A DNA stretch of 64,000 nucleotides from SAR202 cluster bacterium bin22 (GCA_002238505.1 MPMM01000005.1:62001-126000); one strand, 5' to 3'. Numbered from the stretch's first letter, positions 1-8,736 are shown. Program-made: numbers and translations. Notes: a model not told the origin generated them from the letters alone.

Positions 1-193
1 GCAGGGCTCAACATGGCAAGGATTATCCTTATCTGGATACTGTAAAGACTTACCGAAGAGTCCTATTCAATTTCGGTAGCTCGCCATGCTGACCTTGCCC
101 AAATTCCGTTAAATCTGTTACCGGGGTTCCCCATTCCAGGCGCGGTGCGTTACAGATACCTTACTAGCCGAGGCTTGCTGGCTGCTTTTGCGG

Positions 194-199
194 TATAAT
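194..199 (+). promoter_or_regulatory. Promoter -10 candidate for the penicillin acylase gene
   Basis: A perfect TATAAT hexamer lies about 50 bases before the ATG at 248. No good -35 stands at the usual distance; TTGCTG at 175-180 is too close (13-base spacer). If real, transcription starts near 206, which rules out the upstream in-frame TTG at 188 as start codon. Confidence 0.35.
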
Positions 200-247
200 T
201 TGCCGAGCGCGCTGCCTGGCACGCAATACCGTACTGTGAGGTACAGT

Positions 248-2650
248 ATGCTTACCCAAACCGGCCTCACCTCCCATCTTCCCCGCACTACCGGCAAGGT
301 TTCCCTGCAGGGGCTGTCTGCTCCGGCGGAGGTTTACCGCGACCACTGGGGCATTCCCCACGCCCGGGCGGCCAACGAGACAGACGCCTTCTTCGTCCAG
401 GGGTTTGTAACCGCGCAGGACCGCCTGTGGCAGATGGAATACGACCGCCGCAGGGGCAGCGGCCGCTGGTCGGAAGCCGTGGGCGCGCTGGCGCTGAACC
501 AGGATATTATGATGCGTCGGTTCCGCCTAGTGGACAGCGCCCGGGGCGACTACGGCGCCGTTTCCGACCACACCCGCAAGCTGATGGACGCCTACGCCGC
601 CGGCGTCAACGCATGGATTGCCACGGCAGCCGCCGAGGGTACCCTTCCCGTGGAGTACGAAATTACCGGACTGGACCCCGAACCCTGGCAGCCCTGGGAC
701 GGACTGGTGGCATTCAAGGTCCGCCATATCCAGATGGGCGTCTTCGAGTCAAAGGTCTGGCGCGCCCAGCTGGTTCGGGCTTTGGGGCCGGAAAAGGCCG
801 CCCTGCTTTGCCCGGGTTATCAGCCCGGACAGCTTCAGATCCTGCCCCCGGGGTCTCGGCACGAGGGAGAACTGGACGACTACCTTTCCGAGATGATGGC
901 CGGCGCAGAGGCCATCAACCGTCTTAACGAAACCGACAGCGGCAGCAACAGCTGGGCGCTCAGCGGGGACCGCACCGCCACCGGCAAACCCCTGTTGGCC
1001 GGCGACTCTCACCGCGCCCTGGATACACCCAACGTCTATTACCAGAGCCACATCGCATGCCCCGAGTGGGATGTCATTGGCCTGGCCCTCCCGGGAGTCC
1101 CAGGTTTTCCCCACTTCGGGCACAACGACAAGGTGGCCTGGTGCATCACCCATACCAGCGCCGACTACCAGGACCTGTACATCGAGCGGTTTGGAGGGCC
1201 CGGCGGCTCCTACCGCCTGCCCGACCCACCATCCGGGGGAATGGCGCGGTTCAACTCGAACACGGGCAGCCAGTGGCGCCGCGCGGACACCCGGGAAGAG
1301 ACTATCAAGGTCAGGGACGGAGAGGACCACCGGATAACCACCTGGGCCACCGAACACGGCCCCACCATTTCCGGCGGGCCGCCGGCCAGCTACGGAGTTG
1401 CCCTGAAGTACACCGCCACCGACGGCCCCAAACCCTGGCCCGACGTGATACCCACCATGCTGCGGGCGCGGGACGGCAATGAACTGGCCGACTCCATGCG
1501 GGGCTGGGTGGACCCGTGCAACAACTTCCTTTTTGCCGACGTGGATGGGAACTTTGGTTACCTTTGCCGGGGCGAAATTCCTATCCGTTCGCTGCGCAAT
1601 GCCCGCCTGCCGGTTCCGGCCTGGACGGGAGAGCACGAATGGCAGGGCAACATACCCTTTGAGGAGATGCCCCGCTCCGTCAACCCGCCCGAGGGCTACA
1701 TCGCCACCGCCAACAACAAGCCGGTGGATGACGATTACCCCTATTTCATATCTTCGGAATTCACGCCCGGCTTTCGGGTCGAAAGGGTTACCAAAGGGTT
1801 GCTGGCCCTGGAAAAACCCGCGGCGGCCGACATGGCCCAGGTCCACAGCGAGCGCATATCCATCCCCGCCCAGGCCTTCGTTGACTATCTGCGAACCAAT
1901 CGCGCCCAGATCAAGACTGAAGATGTCCATACCGTGCTGGCGCTGGAAAAGCTGCTGGCCTGGGACTGCAGCATGGACGCCGACCAGGTTGCGCCAACCA
2001 TCTACAGCGCCTTCCGCGACGCCCTGCTCCGCCGCATTTACCTGCATAACCTGGGCAAGGATTTGACGGACGAGGGCTGGCATCCCGCCAACCGCGGCAC
2101 GGGGGCGTTTATGGCCCGCCTGAGCACCCAGCTAATCTACATGTTCCCCGAGGACGACCGCAGACTGCTGCCCTCGGGAGACTCCTGGCCTTCGGTGATG
2201 TCCGCCGCGCTGGCCGACGGCGTGACCGCCCTGCGGACCATGCTGGGGGACGGTCCTGACCAGTGGCGCTGGGAGCGGGTACACCAGGCCCGGCCGGCGC
2301 ACACCCTGTCCGCCGCCTTCCCTGACCTGGCGGACCAGTTGAACCCACCGCCCATACCCATGAGCGGCGACGGCGACACGCCCCTGGCCGGCGCGTATTC
2401 CCCGGCTAATCTGGCGACCGTGGGAGGCCTTTCGGTGGCCCGCTACGTGTACGACCTGGCGGACTGGGAAAACTCCATGTGGGCCATCCCTCTGGGCGCT
2501 TCGGGACACCCGGGCAGCCCCCACTTCCACGACCAGTCGGAAGTATGGCGGCAGGTACAGATGATCCCCATGAAGTATGGCTGGAGCGGCATCGCGGCGG
2601 AAAGCAGGGCCCATCAGACCCTGGAACCGGGGCAGGGACAGCAGGCATGA
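248..2650 (+). CDS. Penicillin acylase family Ntn hydrolase
   Basis: This is a penicillin/cephalosporin/acyl-homoserine-lactone acylase family protein of 800 residues, which would hydrolyse an amide bond to release a carboxylic acid. In this family the precursor cuts itself to free an N-terminal Ser of the beta chain. The expected site is here: Ser233 (from the ATG at 248) in the string SGSNSWALSG, followed by GDSHRALDTP. The N-terminal stretch RDHWGIPHARA and FVQGFVTAQDRLWQME are typical of the alpha chain. I chose ATG 248 because GAGG lies a few bases upstream and a -10 hexamer lies between it and the in-frame TTG at 188. No signal peptide is visible, unlike periplasmic penicillin G acylases, so a cytoplasmic location is likely. 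The stop overlaps the next start (ATGA). The substrate cannot be told from sequence. Confidence 0.9.
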   Translation: MLTQTGLTSHLPRTTGKVSLQGLSAPAEVYRDHWGIPHARAANETDAFFVQGFVTAQDRLWQMEYDRRRGSGRWSEAVGALALNQDIMMRRFRLVDSARGDYGAVSDHTRKLMDAYAAGVNAWIATAAAEGTLPVEYEITGLDPEPWQPWDGLVAFKVRHIQMGVFESKVWRAQLVRALGPEKAALLCPGYQPGQLQILPPGSRHEGELDDYLSEMMAGAEAINRLNETDSGSNSWALSGDRTATGKPLLAGDSHRALDTPNVYYQSHIACPEWDVIGLALPGVPGFPHFGHNDKVAWCITHTSADYQDLYIERFGGPGGSYRLPDPPSGGMARFNSNTGSQWRRADTREETIKVRDGEDHRITTWATEHGPTISGGPPASYGVALKYTATDGPKPWPDVIPTMLRARDGNELADSMRGWVDPCNNFLFADVDGNFGYLCRGEIPIRSLRNARLPVPAWTGEHEWQGNIPFEEMPRSVNPPEGYIATANNKPVDDDYPYFISSEFTPGFRVERVTKGLLALEKPAAADMAQVHSERISIPAQAFVDYLRTNRAQIKTEDVHTVLALEKLLAWDCSMDADQVAPTIYSAFRDALLRRIYLHNLGKDLTDEGWHPANRGTGAFMARLSTQLIYMFPEDDRRLLPSGDSWPSVMSAALADGVTALRTMLGDGPDQWRWERVHQARPAHTLSAAFPDLADQLNPPPIPMSGDGDTPLAGAYSPANLATVGGLSVARYVYDLADWENSMWAIPLGASGHPGSPHFHDQSEVWRQVQMIPMKYGWSGIAAESRAHQTLEPGQGQQA

Positions 2651-2913
2651 GTATGTTTGACTGGTACCAGAGGGCCCGGGCGCGCGCCGAACAGTTCCTG
2701 TCCGAACTGGATCCTGAGCTGGAAGTCGATGTGGACGACGATGCAATAACCCCGTACGACGGCGGGGAGATGTACGAGACCTTCGTCCTGGTGTTTTCCC
2801 ACCCCACCAACTCGAAGCTGAACTGGACAATGGAGGTCAAGCCCGAAGAGGACTTCATCGACCACGAACTGGAGCAAGTGGTCAAACGCATCTACTTTGA
2901 GCGGGTGGAATAG
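2647..2913 (+). CDS. Small acidic hypothetical protein
   Basis: An 88-residue protein that I do not recognise. Its ATG overlaps the stop of the penicillin acylase gene (ATGA at 2647-2650), so the two are very probably co-transcribed and translationally coupled. The protein is acidic, with a DVDDDA run near residue 30, no membrane segment and no cysteine cluster. The alternation of charged and aromatic residues (ETFVLVFSHP, LNWTMEVKP) suggests a small alpha/beta fold. It may be an accessory to the acylase, but only the overlap supports that. Confidence 0.65.
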   Translation: MSMFDWYQRARARAEQFLSELDPELEVDVDDDAITPYDGGEMYETFVLVFSHPTNSKLNWTMEVKPEEDFIDHELEQVVKRIYFERVE

Positions 2914-2924
2914 CGTAAACTGGT

Positions 2925-3456
2925 AGGCCAACGGGTTTGAAATGATGACTGCTGAATCGGTATCGTCATTGCGGCCTTGAGCCGGAAGCCGGGCAGGTTG
3001 CGAAGGGTCAATTGTATGGTACAAGAGGGGCACTGGATTCCGGCTTTCGCCGGAAAGACAGTTAACCCCCAGCCCAGCATTACGGTGCAGTTGAAGTACC
3101 GGGGGCCAACGGGTTTGAAGTGGTGACGGCTGAATCGGTATCGTCATTGCGGCCTTGAGCCGGAAGCCAGCAGGTTGCGAAGGGTCAATTGCGTGGTAAG
3201 AGAGGGTCCCAGGATTCCGGCTTTCGCCGGAAAGACGGTTAAACCCCAGACCAGCATTACGATGGTGTTGAAGTACCGGGGGCCAACTGGTTTGAAGTGA
3301 TGATTGCTGAATCGGTATCGTCATTCCGGCCTTGGGCCGGAAGCCAGGCAGGTTGCGAAAGGTCAATTGCATGGTACATGAGGGGCTCTGGATTCCGGCT
3401 TTCGCCGGAAAGACGGTTAAACCCCAGCCCATTATTACGGTGCAGTTGAGCTACCA
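2925..3456. repeat. Three tandem copies of a ~178-bp unit
   Basis: Three imperfect copies follow each other. The anchor CCAACGGGTTTGA starts at 2928, 3106 and (with one change) 3283, giving periods of 178 and 177. Each copy holds a ~98-bp segment bounded by imperfect palindromes: GCGGCCTTGAGCCGG at one side and ATTCCGGCTTTCGCCGG at the other. The same bounded segment recurs in opposite orientation at 33730-33824, 37050-37147 and 37166-37262. I see no gene in 2914-3580. The spacing and low copy number do not fit a CRISPR array. Confidence 0.9.
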
Positions 3457-3580
3457 GCCATCAATACAAAGATGCAAGACCGCTAGCTACAGGATAACTT
3501 CCGACGCCAGGGCCTGACCTTGTCACTGCCCAGGTGAGCATCCGGAACTTCGGAGAACTAACTAAAGGAACGGTACAACC

Positions 3581-4354
3581 ATGACAACCCAGTCAGACGG
3601 CGCGAACGGCAAAGTAGCTATCGTTACCGGAGCAGGCACAGGGATTGGCCGAAGCGCATCCCTGGCTTTGGCTGCCGAGGGATACTCCGTTGCCCTGGCT
3701 GGCCGCCGCGCCCAACTGCTGGAAGAGACCATAACCCTGGCTGGCGATGACGCGGGCCGCATGCTGGCCGTTCCCAGCGACCTGGGAAAGCCCGAGGGGG
3801 TTGCGGCTCTGTTTTCTGCGACAAAAGAGCGGTTCGGACGCCTGGATGTGCTTTTCAACAACGCCGGCATCAGCGCGCCGCCTATTCCTCTTGAGGACCT
3901 GACCTACGAGCAGTGGCAGAACGTGGTGGACGTTAACATTACCGGCGCCTTCCTGTGTACCCAGGAAGCATTCCGCATGATGAAGGAGCAGGACCCCATG
4001 GGCGGCCGCATCATAAACAACGGTTCCATTTCCGCCTACGTGCCCAGGCCCAACTCGGCTCCCTACACCGCCACCAAGCACGCCATGACAGGCCTGACCC
4101 GTTCCACTTCGCTGGACGGCCGCAAGTACGACATCGCCTGCGGCCAGATTGACATCGGCAACGCCGACACGGACATGGCCGCCATTTTCAAGACCGGAGT
4201 TCCCCAGCCCTACGGAGAGATTGCCACGGAACCGACCATGGCGGTGGAGAACGTGGCCCGGGCAGTGGTTTACATGGCCAGCCTGCCCCTGGACGCCAAC
4301 GTTCAGTTCATGACGGTAATGGCAACAAAGATGCCCTTTATCGGACGAGGCTAG
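3581..4354 (+). CDS. SDR family oxidoreductase
   Basis: A classical short-chain dehydrogenase/reductase of 257 residues, an NAD(P)-dependent alcohol/ketone oxidoreductase. The cofactor motif TGAGTGIG is at residues 16-23, NNAG at 93-96, and the catalytic set is Ser near 149-151, Tyr162 and Lys166 (YTATK). GRR at 41-43, just after the second beta strand, is typical of enzymes that prefer NADP, so NADPH is the likelier cofactor. The start is ATG with AAAGGA upstream. The gene stands alone between a repeat block and a strong terminator. The substrate is unknown. Confidence 0.9.
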   Translation: MTTQSDGANGKVAIVTGAGTGIGRSASLALAAEGYSVALAGRRAQLLEETITLAGDDAGRMLAVPSDLGKPEGVAALFSATKERFGRLDVLFNNAGISAPPIPLEDLTYEQWQNVVDVNITGAFLCTQEAFRMMKEQDPMGGRIINNGSISAYVPRPNSAPYTATKHAMTGLTRSTSLDGRKYDIACGQIDIGNADTDMAAIFKTGVPQPYGEIATEPTMAVENVARAVVYMASLPLDANVQFMTVMATKMPFIGRG

Positions 4355-4391
4355 AGGGGACGGGGTTCGAACTACAAGTGTGCTGACTACA

Positions 4392-4421
4392 AGAGGGGCA
4401 GACGTCAGAATCTGCCCCTCT
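4392..4421 (+). terminator. Hairpin terminator after the SDR gene
   Basis: An 11-bp perfect stem, AGAGGGGCAGA with TCTGCCCCTCT, and an 8-base loop, followed by the T-rich CTTATTG. It lies 37 bases after the SDR stop. It also reads as a terminator for the minus-strand gene ending at 4446, since the stem is symmetric. Confidence 0.75.
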
Positions 4422-4445
4422 CTTATTGCTCGTGGTCGTTTGCCC

Positions 4446-4769
4446 TTAAGTCATCAATCTAATGGCGGTAAACAAAATGGCTGAAATTGACCCGATAATC
4501 AGGGTGGCTCCGGCAAAGGCAGTGGCAATAATCCACCGGACTATTCGCAATTCCACGGACTTGACCTCGGCTCGCATCTCATTGCGGAGTCCTTCGATCA
4601 GCGCTCGCGTCTCAGCCCTGTGGCCATCCAATCCAGCTCGCAGCTCAGCTCTGTGGCCATCCAATCCGGCCCGCAACTCATCCCTGGTGACCATGTTGGC
4701 AACCATTACCGAGATGGCTTCAAAGGCGCCTTCCAGCCGGCTGATTCGTTCGTCCTGGGTCATGGTCAT
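4446..4769 (-). CDS. Small coiled-coil protein with C-terminal membrane anchor
   Basis: About 107 residues if read from the ATG at 4769; an in-frame GTG at 4790 would add 7. The N-terminal part is a predicted coiled coil rich in Glu and Arg. It contains a short internal duplication (AGLDGHRAELR followed by the same again with a variant ending), visible in DNA as two ~33-bp direct repeats near 4613-4680. One hydrophobic segment near the C-terminus (IIATAFAGATLIIGSISAIL) would anchor it. Proteins of this layout (coiled coil plus one terminal helix) are common and mostly uncharacterised. No function can be given. Confidence 0.65.
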   Translation of the reverse strand: MTMTQDERISRLEGAFEAISVMVANMVTRDELRAGLDGHRAELRAGLDGHRAETRALIEGLRNEMRAEVKSVELRIVRWIIATAFAGATLIIGSISAILFTAIRLMT

Positions 4770-4972
4770 TAAGGGGTGTCCTGCGCTCACTTAAGGTGTT
4801 GGACAATTCTAACAAGACGATTTCAGGCTTGTCATTACCTAGCTCCCAGAGGTAGTCGGAAGCAGAGGCGTTCTTACGGTCAACATTCCTGCCTTTACAT
4901 TGAAGCAATCACAACTCGCCACTATAATCACCCCCGCATCTTCCCAGTATCTTTACGAATCAAGGTGACAAA

Positions 4973-5974
4973 ATGCAATTTGGCGTATCCCTGTCCGGAA
5001 TGGGGCAGCAGCCCATGGAAGCAGACATGCGGCAGAGCTTCCAAGAAATCGTGGAATACATCCGTACCGCCCGCGAAATGGGTTTCGACTTTCTGTACCA
5101 GGGGCAGCATTACCTGACATCGCCCTACCAGCAGTTGCAGACCGTGCCTCTGCTGGCCCGCCTGGCCGCCGAGGCCGAAGGCATGGGCATGGTGGCTACC
5201 CTGCTGGTGCCCCTGCACCATCCAGTGGACCTGGCCGAGCGGGTGACCACCATGGACATCATCACCAACGGACACTTCCACCTCAGCGCTGCCCTGGGCT
5301 ACCGGGACGAGGAGTACGACGCCTTTGGAGTGCCCCGAAACCGACGAGTATCCCGCTACCTGGAATGCATCGATGTAATGCGGAAGCTCTGGACCCAGGA
5401 TGAAGTCACCTTTCATGGCGAGCATTTCCACCTGGAAGGCGCCCAGATGACCATCCGTCCCATTCAGCAGCCCCACCCGCCCATCTGGGTAGCAGCCAAC
5501 GGAGACGCCGCCATCAAGCGGGCAGCCCGCCGCGGGCTGCCCTGGTACGTGAACCCGCACGCCACCTACACCAATATCAAGCAGCAGATTGAGCTGTACC
5601 ACGAGACAGCGGAGGCCGCCGGTTCCGGCGCGCCCGAGGAACTGCCCATAGCCCGGGAACTGTACGTTGGCGAGACGCGGGAGCAGGCATGGCGGGATGC
5701 CGCTCCCTTCCTGGGCGGCAAGTACGCCGCCTACGCCCAGTGGGGCCAGGACAAGGCCATGGACGAGGAGTTCAGCTCAGCCTTCGAGGAACTGGCCCGG
5801 GACCGCTTCATCATCGGCGACCCGGAAGACTGCATCGGAGAGATAGAAAAGCTGCGGGAACTGGGCATGTCCCACGGCAGCTTCCGCATGATGTGGCCCG
5901 GAATGGACCTGCGCCGGGGCCTCCGCAACCTTGAGCTGTTCGCGGATCGGGTGATTCCGCATTTCAGGGGGTAG
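4973..5974 (+). CDS. LLM class flavin-dependent oxidoreductase
   Basis: A 333-residue luciferase-like monooxygenase of the bacterial luciferase/F420-FMN superfamily, a TIM barrel that uses reduced flavin and oxygen to oxidise organic substrates. Typical stretches are the N-terminal FGVSLSG, the GHFHLSAALGYRDEEYDAFG segment, and the PHPPIWVAAN strand in the second half. The start ATG has AAGGTG five bases upstream. It is a single-gene unit. A second, longer member of the superfamily lies at 39028-40182. FMN rather than F420 is the likely cofactor, but sequence alone does not decide that. Confidence 0.9.
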   Translation: MQFGVSLSGMGQQPMEADMRQSFQEIVEYIRTAREMGFDFLYQGQHYLTSPYQQLQTVPLLARLAAEAEGMGMVATLLVPLHHPVDLAERVTTMDIITNGHFHLSAALGYRDEEYDAFGVPRNRRVSRYLECIDVMRKLWTQDEVTFHGEHFHLEGAQMTIRPIQQPHPPIWVAANGDAAIKRAARRGLPWYVNPHATYTNIKQQIELYHETAEAAGSGAPEELPIARELYVGETREQAWRDAAPFLGGKYAAYAQWGQDKAMDEEFSSAFEELARDRFIIGDPEDCIGEIEKLRELGMSHGSFRMMWPGMDLRRGLRNLELFADRVIPHFRG

Positions 5975-6099
5975 GGGGCAACGGCGAGGGCCCCGGCTGA
6001 AAAGGCCTGGAGGCTACCAGGCGCGCAACCGGGGGTCTGGCCGTAGCCAAAAGCGCGAGAGAGCCGGAAGCGCGGTCGCAAGCATGGGCAGGCCCGAAC

Positions 6100-6474
6100 C
6101 TACCCGCCCCCGACTATCTGTCCCAAGGTCGAACTGAACCGGCCCTTGTTCAGGGTTTGCTGGGCGCCCAGCTGGGCCGCCCGCTCCATGGAGGCGGTGT
6201 CTTCGTGGGGGCCGAAGGCGACTATGCGGGGGCCAGCGCCGGAGGCGGAGGTGACTCGCTCTCCCAGCGCCGCCAGAACGCTATTCCAGGTATCCGCGTC
6301 GCCTTCCAGGTCCACCAGCACCAGTTCCGTTTCGCCGTCAACGTACGTTCCCCAGAAATCGGCCTCGGTGTGGGCCTGGCGTACCGAGAAGCCCAAGGGT
6401 TCGGCCACTGTTTCAATCCTGGCCTGGAAGAAGAGGTTCTGTCCCAGCAGTATTATTCGGCTTGCGTTGGCCAT
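6100..6474 (-). CDS. Receiver-like protein, degenerate
   Basis: A 124-residue protein whose ATG (6474) comes one base after the stop of the CinA-type gene, so the pair is coupled. The pattern of hydrophobic strands (RIILLGQN, LVLVDLEGD, RIVAFGPHED) and a late conserved Lys (TLNKGRF) resembles a CheY-type receiver domain. Asp55 sits where the phospho-acceptor would be, but the acidic pair normally found at the end of the first strand is missing (LLGQN). It is therefore probably a pseudo-receiver or related Rossmann-like domain. No output domain is present. Link to CinA is by position only. Confidence 0.7.
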   Translation of the reverse strand: MANASRIILLGQNLFFQARIETVAEPLGFSVRQAHTEADFWGTYVDGETELVLVDLEGDADTWNSVLAALGERVTSASGAGPRIVAFGPHEDTASMERAAQLGAQQTLNKGRFSSTLGQIVGGG

Positions 6475-6475
6475 C

Positions 6476-6958
6476 CTAACTGCCCTGCGACTGCTGCAGC
6501 CGCTCGCCGAGCAGGTCGAGAGCAGCCTGGGCGGCGGCCCGCTTGTTGCCGTCGCGGTCGCTGTCGAACTGGCGGTGGATTGCCACGTCGTTGCCGCTGG
6601 CGTCGGCCAGCCCGATGTAGAAGGTGCCAATGGGGAAGGACGAACGTCCCTGGCCCGGGCCGGTTACGCCGGTAGTGGAGACGGCATAGTCGGTGCCAGT
6701 CAACTCCAGCACGCCCCGCGCCATGGCAATGGCCATTTCCTCGCAGACGCTGCCCTTGGTGTCATAGAGTTCGTCGGAGACTCCGAGGATGCTCTGCTTC
6801 AGTCCGCCGGTGTAGGCAATTACTCCGCCCGGAAAGAACTGGGAACTGCCGGGGATGGTGCCCAGCAGATAGCCGATAAGGCCTGCCGTATCCGCCTCAG
6901 CTACCGAGACCCGCTTGTCCTGGGCCATCAACATTTCCGCTACTTCGCTGACATCCAT
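6476..6958 (-). CDS. CinA family, PncC-type nicotinamide-nucleotide amidohydrolase domain
   Basis: A 160-residue stand-alone CinA C-terminal domain. PncC enzymes convert nicotinamide mononucleotide to nicotinate mononucleotide in pyridine nucleotide salvage. Family features include LLGTIPGSSQFFPGGVIAY, Tyr49, Lys54 and TGVTGPG. AGGAGG stands about six bases before the ATG. Oddly, the usual Glu-Ser-Cys-Thr-Gly-Gly motif reads Glu21-Ala-Asp-Thr-Ala-Gly here, so the Ser proposed as catalytic is Ala22. The protein may be inactive or have a changed mechanism. It is followed at once by the receiver-like gene. Confidence 0.85.
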   Translation of the reverse strand: MDVSEVAEMLMAQDKRVSVAEADTAGLIGYLLGTIPGSSQFFPGGVIAYTGGLKQSILGVSDELYDTKGSVCEEMAIAMARGVLELTGTDYAVSTTGVTGPGQGRSSFPIGTFYIGLADASGNDVAIHRQFDSDRDGNKRAAAQAALDLLGERLQQSQGS

Positions 6959-7082
6959 GGATTTCCTCCTGAAGATATGATTGCTGTTCGCCGCCCAACA
7001 TTTCCTTCCCCCGCCACCGCCCGTATCTTACCACTGTTCCGGGCCACGTATGGAATAACGGAGATTCGGCTCAGGGTCTTTC

Positions 7083-7208
7083 GATTGTCGGTGGCAACTC
7101 CGCCAGTCCGTTCGTGGTGAGCTTGGAGAACCATTCAGGGCGGCCCTTCGACAGGCTCAGGGCGAACGGTGGAAGAGACTCTACCACAATAATCGAAATA
7201 CCCTGGAC
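7083..7208 (+). repeat. Direct repeat, left copy flanking the enolase-type gene
   Basis: A ~125-bp segment starting GATTGTCGGTGGCAACTC and containing CCCTTCGACAGGCTCAGGG and GAACGGTGGAAGAGACTC. A near-identical copy in the same orientation lies at 8610-8736. The CTTCGACAGGCTCAGGGCG core belongs to a dispersed repeat family; a related string is at 28343-28372. Confidence 0.85.
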
Positions 7209-7246
7209 TCGGCTGGACGGGATTGCGCCAGGCAACTGGAAGCAGA

Positions 7247-8329
7247 CTAACGGCCGGACAGGGTTCGCAGGGCTTCCTCGTCCAGTTCTATGCCCAGGCC
7301 GGGGCCGGTGGGCACGTCCAGGAAACCATCCCTGACTTCCAGGGGTTCTTTCAGGACCGGAATCTCGTCGCGAATGGTAACCGGTTCTATGTTGTATTCC
7401 TGGGCGTAGGGCACGATGGGATAGGCGGCGCAGAAGTGCAGGTGCGCGACCGTGCTGATGGTGGGCTGGGTGTTGTGGACCGTTATGGGCTTGCCGAAAG
7501 CCTCGCACAGGGCCGCAATTTTCTGGAACTCGGTGAAGCCCGGCGCCTTCACGATGTCCGGCTGGATAATATCCACCCTTCCCTTGAGAATGAGGTCGCG
7601 GTACTCGTAACGGGTGTAGATCATCTCCCCGGAGGCTATGGGAATATCCAGGGCGTCTGCTACGGCCGCCAGGCCTTCCAGATCATAGTGCGGCCGGGGT
7701 TCCTCAAAGTGGAACACGCCCAGGGACTGCAGGGCCTTGCCCACTTCAATGCCCCGGTGCACCGAATAGGCGCCGTTAACGTCAACCAGGATGTCTATGT
7801 TATCCCCCACCGCCCTTCGTACTTCGGCTACGGTGGCGATGGTATGGTCGGCGGTGTCGTCCATGGCGCCCGGAACCGCGCTGTGCAGCTTGTAGGCAGT
7901 GTAGCCCTCTTCGGCGAAGGATGCGGCGCGGCGGGCCTCTTCCAGCGGTGTCATGTCCCGCCGCATGGAACTGGCGTACATACGAATTTTGTCCCGCGAT
8001 GCGCCTCCCAGGAGCCTGGAAATGGGTTCCCCCACGGCCTTGCCCTTAATGTCCCAAAGCGCAATGTCTATCCCCGCGATGGCGCACCAGATGGCGCCGC
8101 CCATTTCCAGGCCATTGGCAGCCCGCTGCATATCATTGAAACGCAGGGTTGTATCGACCGGGTCCTTGCCCACCAGGGCCGGCTTCAGGAGTTCATCAAT
8201 AAGGGTTTTGACGATGCCGGGCTGCCGCCGGAAGCACTCGCCGATGCCGACGATGCCCTCGTCGGTAAAGACGCGCACGAAGGGGAAACTCCGGTCCAGG
8301 ATAAGGCATTCGACGTCCGTAATTTTCAT
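7247..8329 (-). CDS. Mandelate racemase/muconate lactonizing-type enolase superfamily enzyme
   Basis: A 360-residue enolase-superfamily protein of the mandelate racemase subgroup, which abstracts the proton alpha to a carboxylate in racemisation, dehydration or cycloisomerisation. Metal ligands fit at Asp183 (DVNG), Glu209 (HFEEP) and Glu235 (ASGE), spaced 26 apart as in mandelate racemase. Asp258 and His285 match the family Asp-His dyad. The second-strand base motif is Lys147-x-His149 rather than Lys-x-Lys, so the reaction may differ from mandelate racemase. I chose ATG 8329 (MKITDVEC) over an upstream TTG. The gene is bracketed by direct repeats. The likely role is catabolism of an acid sugar or other hydroxy acid. 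Confidence 0.88.
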   Translation of the reverse strand: MKITDVECLILDRSFPFVRVFTDEGIVGIGECFRRQPGIVKTLIDELLKPALVGKDPVDTTLRFNDMQRAANGLEMGGAIWCAIAGIDIALWDIKGKAVGEPISRLLGGASRDKIRMYASSMRRDMTPLEEARRAASFAEEGYTAYKLHSAVPGAMDDTADHTIATVAEVRRAVGDNIDILVDVNGAYSVHRGIEVGKALQSLGVFHFEEPRPHYDLEGLAAVADALDIPIASGEMIYTRYEYRDLILKGRVDIIQPDIVKAPGFTEFQKIAALCEAFGKPITVHNTQPTISTVAHLHFCAAYPIVPYAQEYNIEPVTIRDEIPVLKEPLEVRDGFLDVPTGPGLGIELDEEALRTLSGR

Positions 8330-8473
8330 GGCAGGCGCTCCCGGGGCTTTCAGGTTGAGGTAATTACACAAAGGGTTGTCGTCAAATTAGCCATTACTGC
8401 CGGTTGGTGATCGGATGCAAATACGCTGCAATACAAAGCCTTGTTACATCGCGGAGGCTATCACCCACAATTT

Positions 8474-8534
8474 AGACGTTTCTGGATTCCGGCTTTCGCC
8501 AGAATGACGGGAATCGACTTTTCACGACACTCCC
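8474..8534 (+). repeat. ~60-bp dispersed repeat, inverted copy at 62027-62088
   Basis: The stretch starting GACGTTTCTGGATTCCGGC and ending CGACACTCCC matches the reverse complement of 62027-62088 almost base for base. It contains an imperfect palindrome, ATTCCGGCTTTCGCCAGAAT. The two copies are 53 kb apart. Confidence 0.8.
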
Positions 8535-8609
8535 TAAGAGCATCAATTGGCCGAGCGCGTGAGTTCCGGCGACTGGCTGTGTGGAAGGCGCAAGCTCCCG
8601 AGGTCTTAA

Positions 8610-8736
8610 GATTGTCGGTGGCAACTCCTCGAGTCCGTTCGTGGTGAGCCTGGAGAACCATTCCGGGCGGCCCTTCGACGGGCTCAAGGCGAACGGTGGA
8701 AGAGACTCTACCACAATCACCGAAAGACCCTGCGCA
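8610..8736 (+). repeat. Direct repeat, right copy flanking the enolase-type gene
   Basis: Same orientation and nearly the same sequence as 7083-7208, from GATTGTCGGTGGCAACTC through GAAGAGACTCTACCACAAT. It lies between the enolase-type gene and the rhomboid gene. I see no coding sequence in 8330-8779; this repeat and the one at 8474 account for about half of it. Confidence 0.85.

Noticed and set aside
188-247. TTG 188 as the start of the penicillin acylase
   Set aside because: It precedes the TATAAT hexamer at 194-199, and ATG 248 has a ribosome site and gives a family-like N-terminus.
2925-3456. CRISPR-like array
   Set aside because: Only three copies with a 178-bp period and no short, regular spacers; no cas genes in the window.
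7223-8410. A 395-codon open frame on the plus strand
   Set aside because: Antisense to the enolase-superfamily gene, which has its full metal site and dyad.
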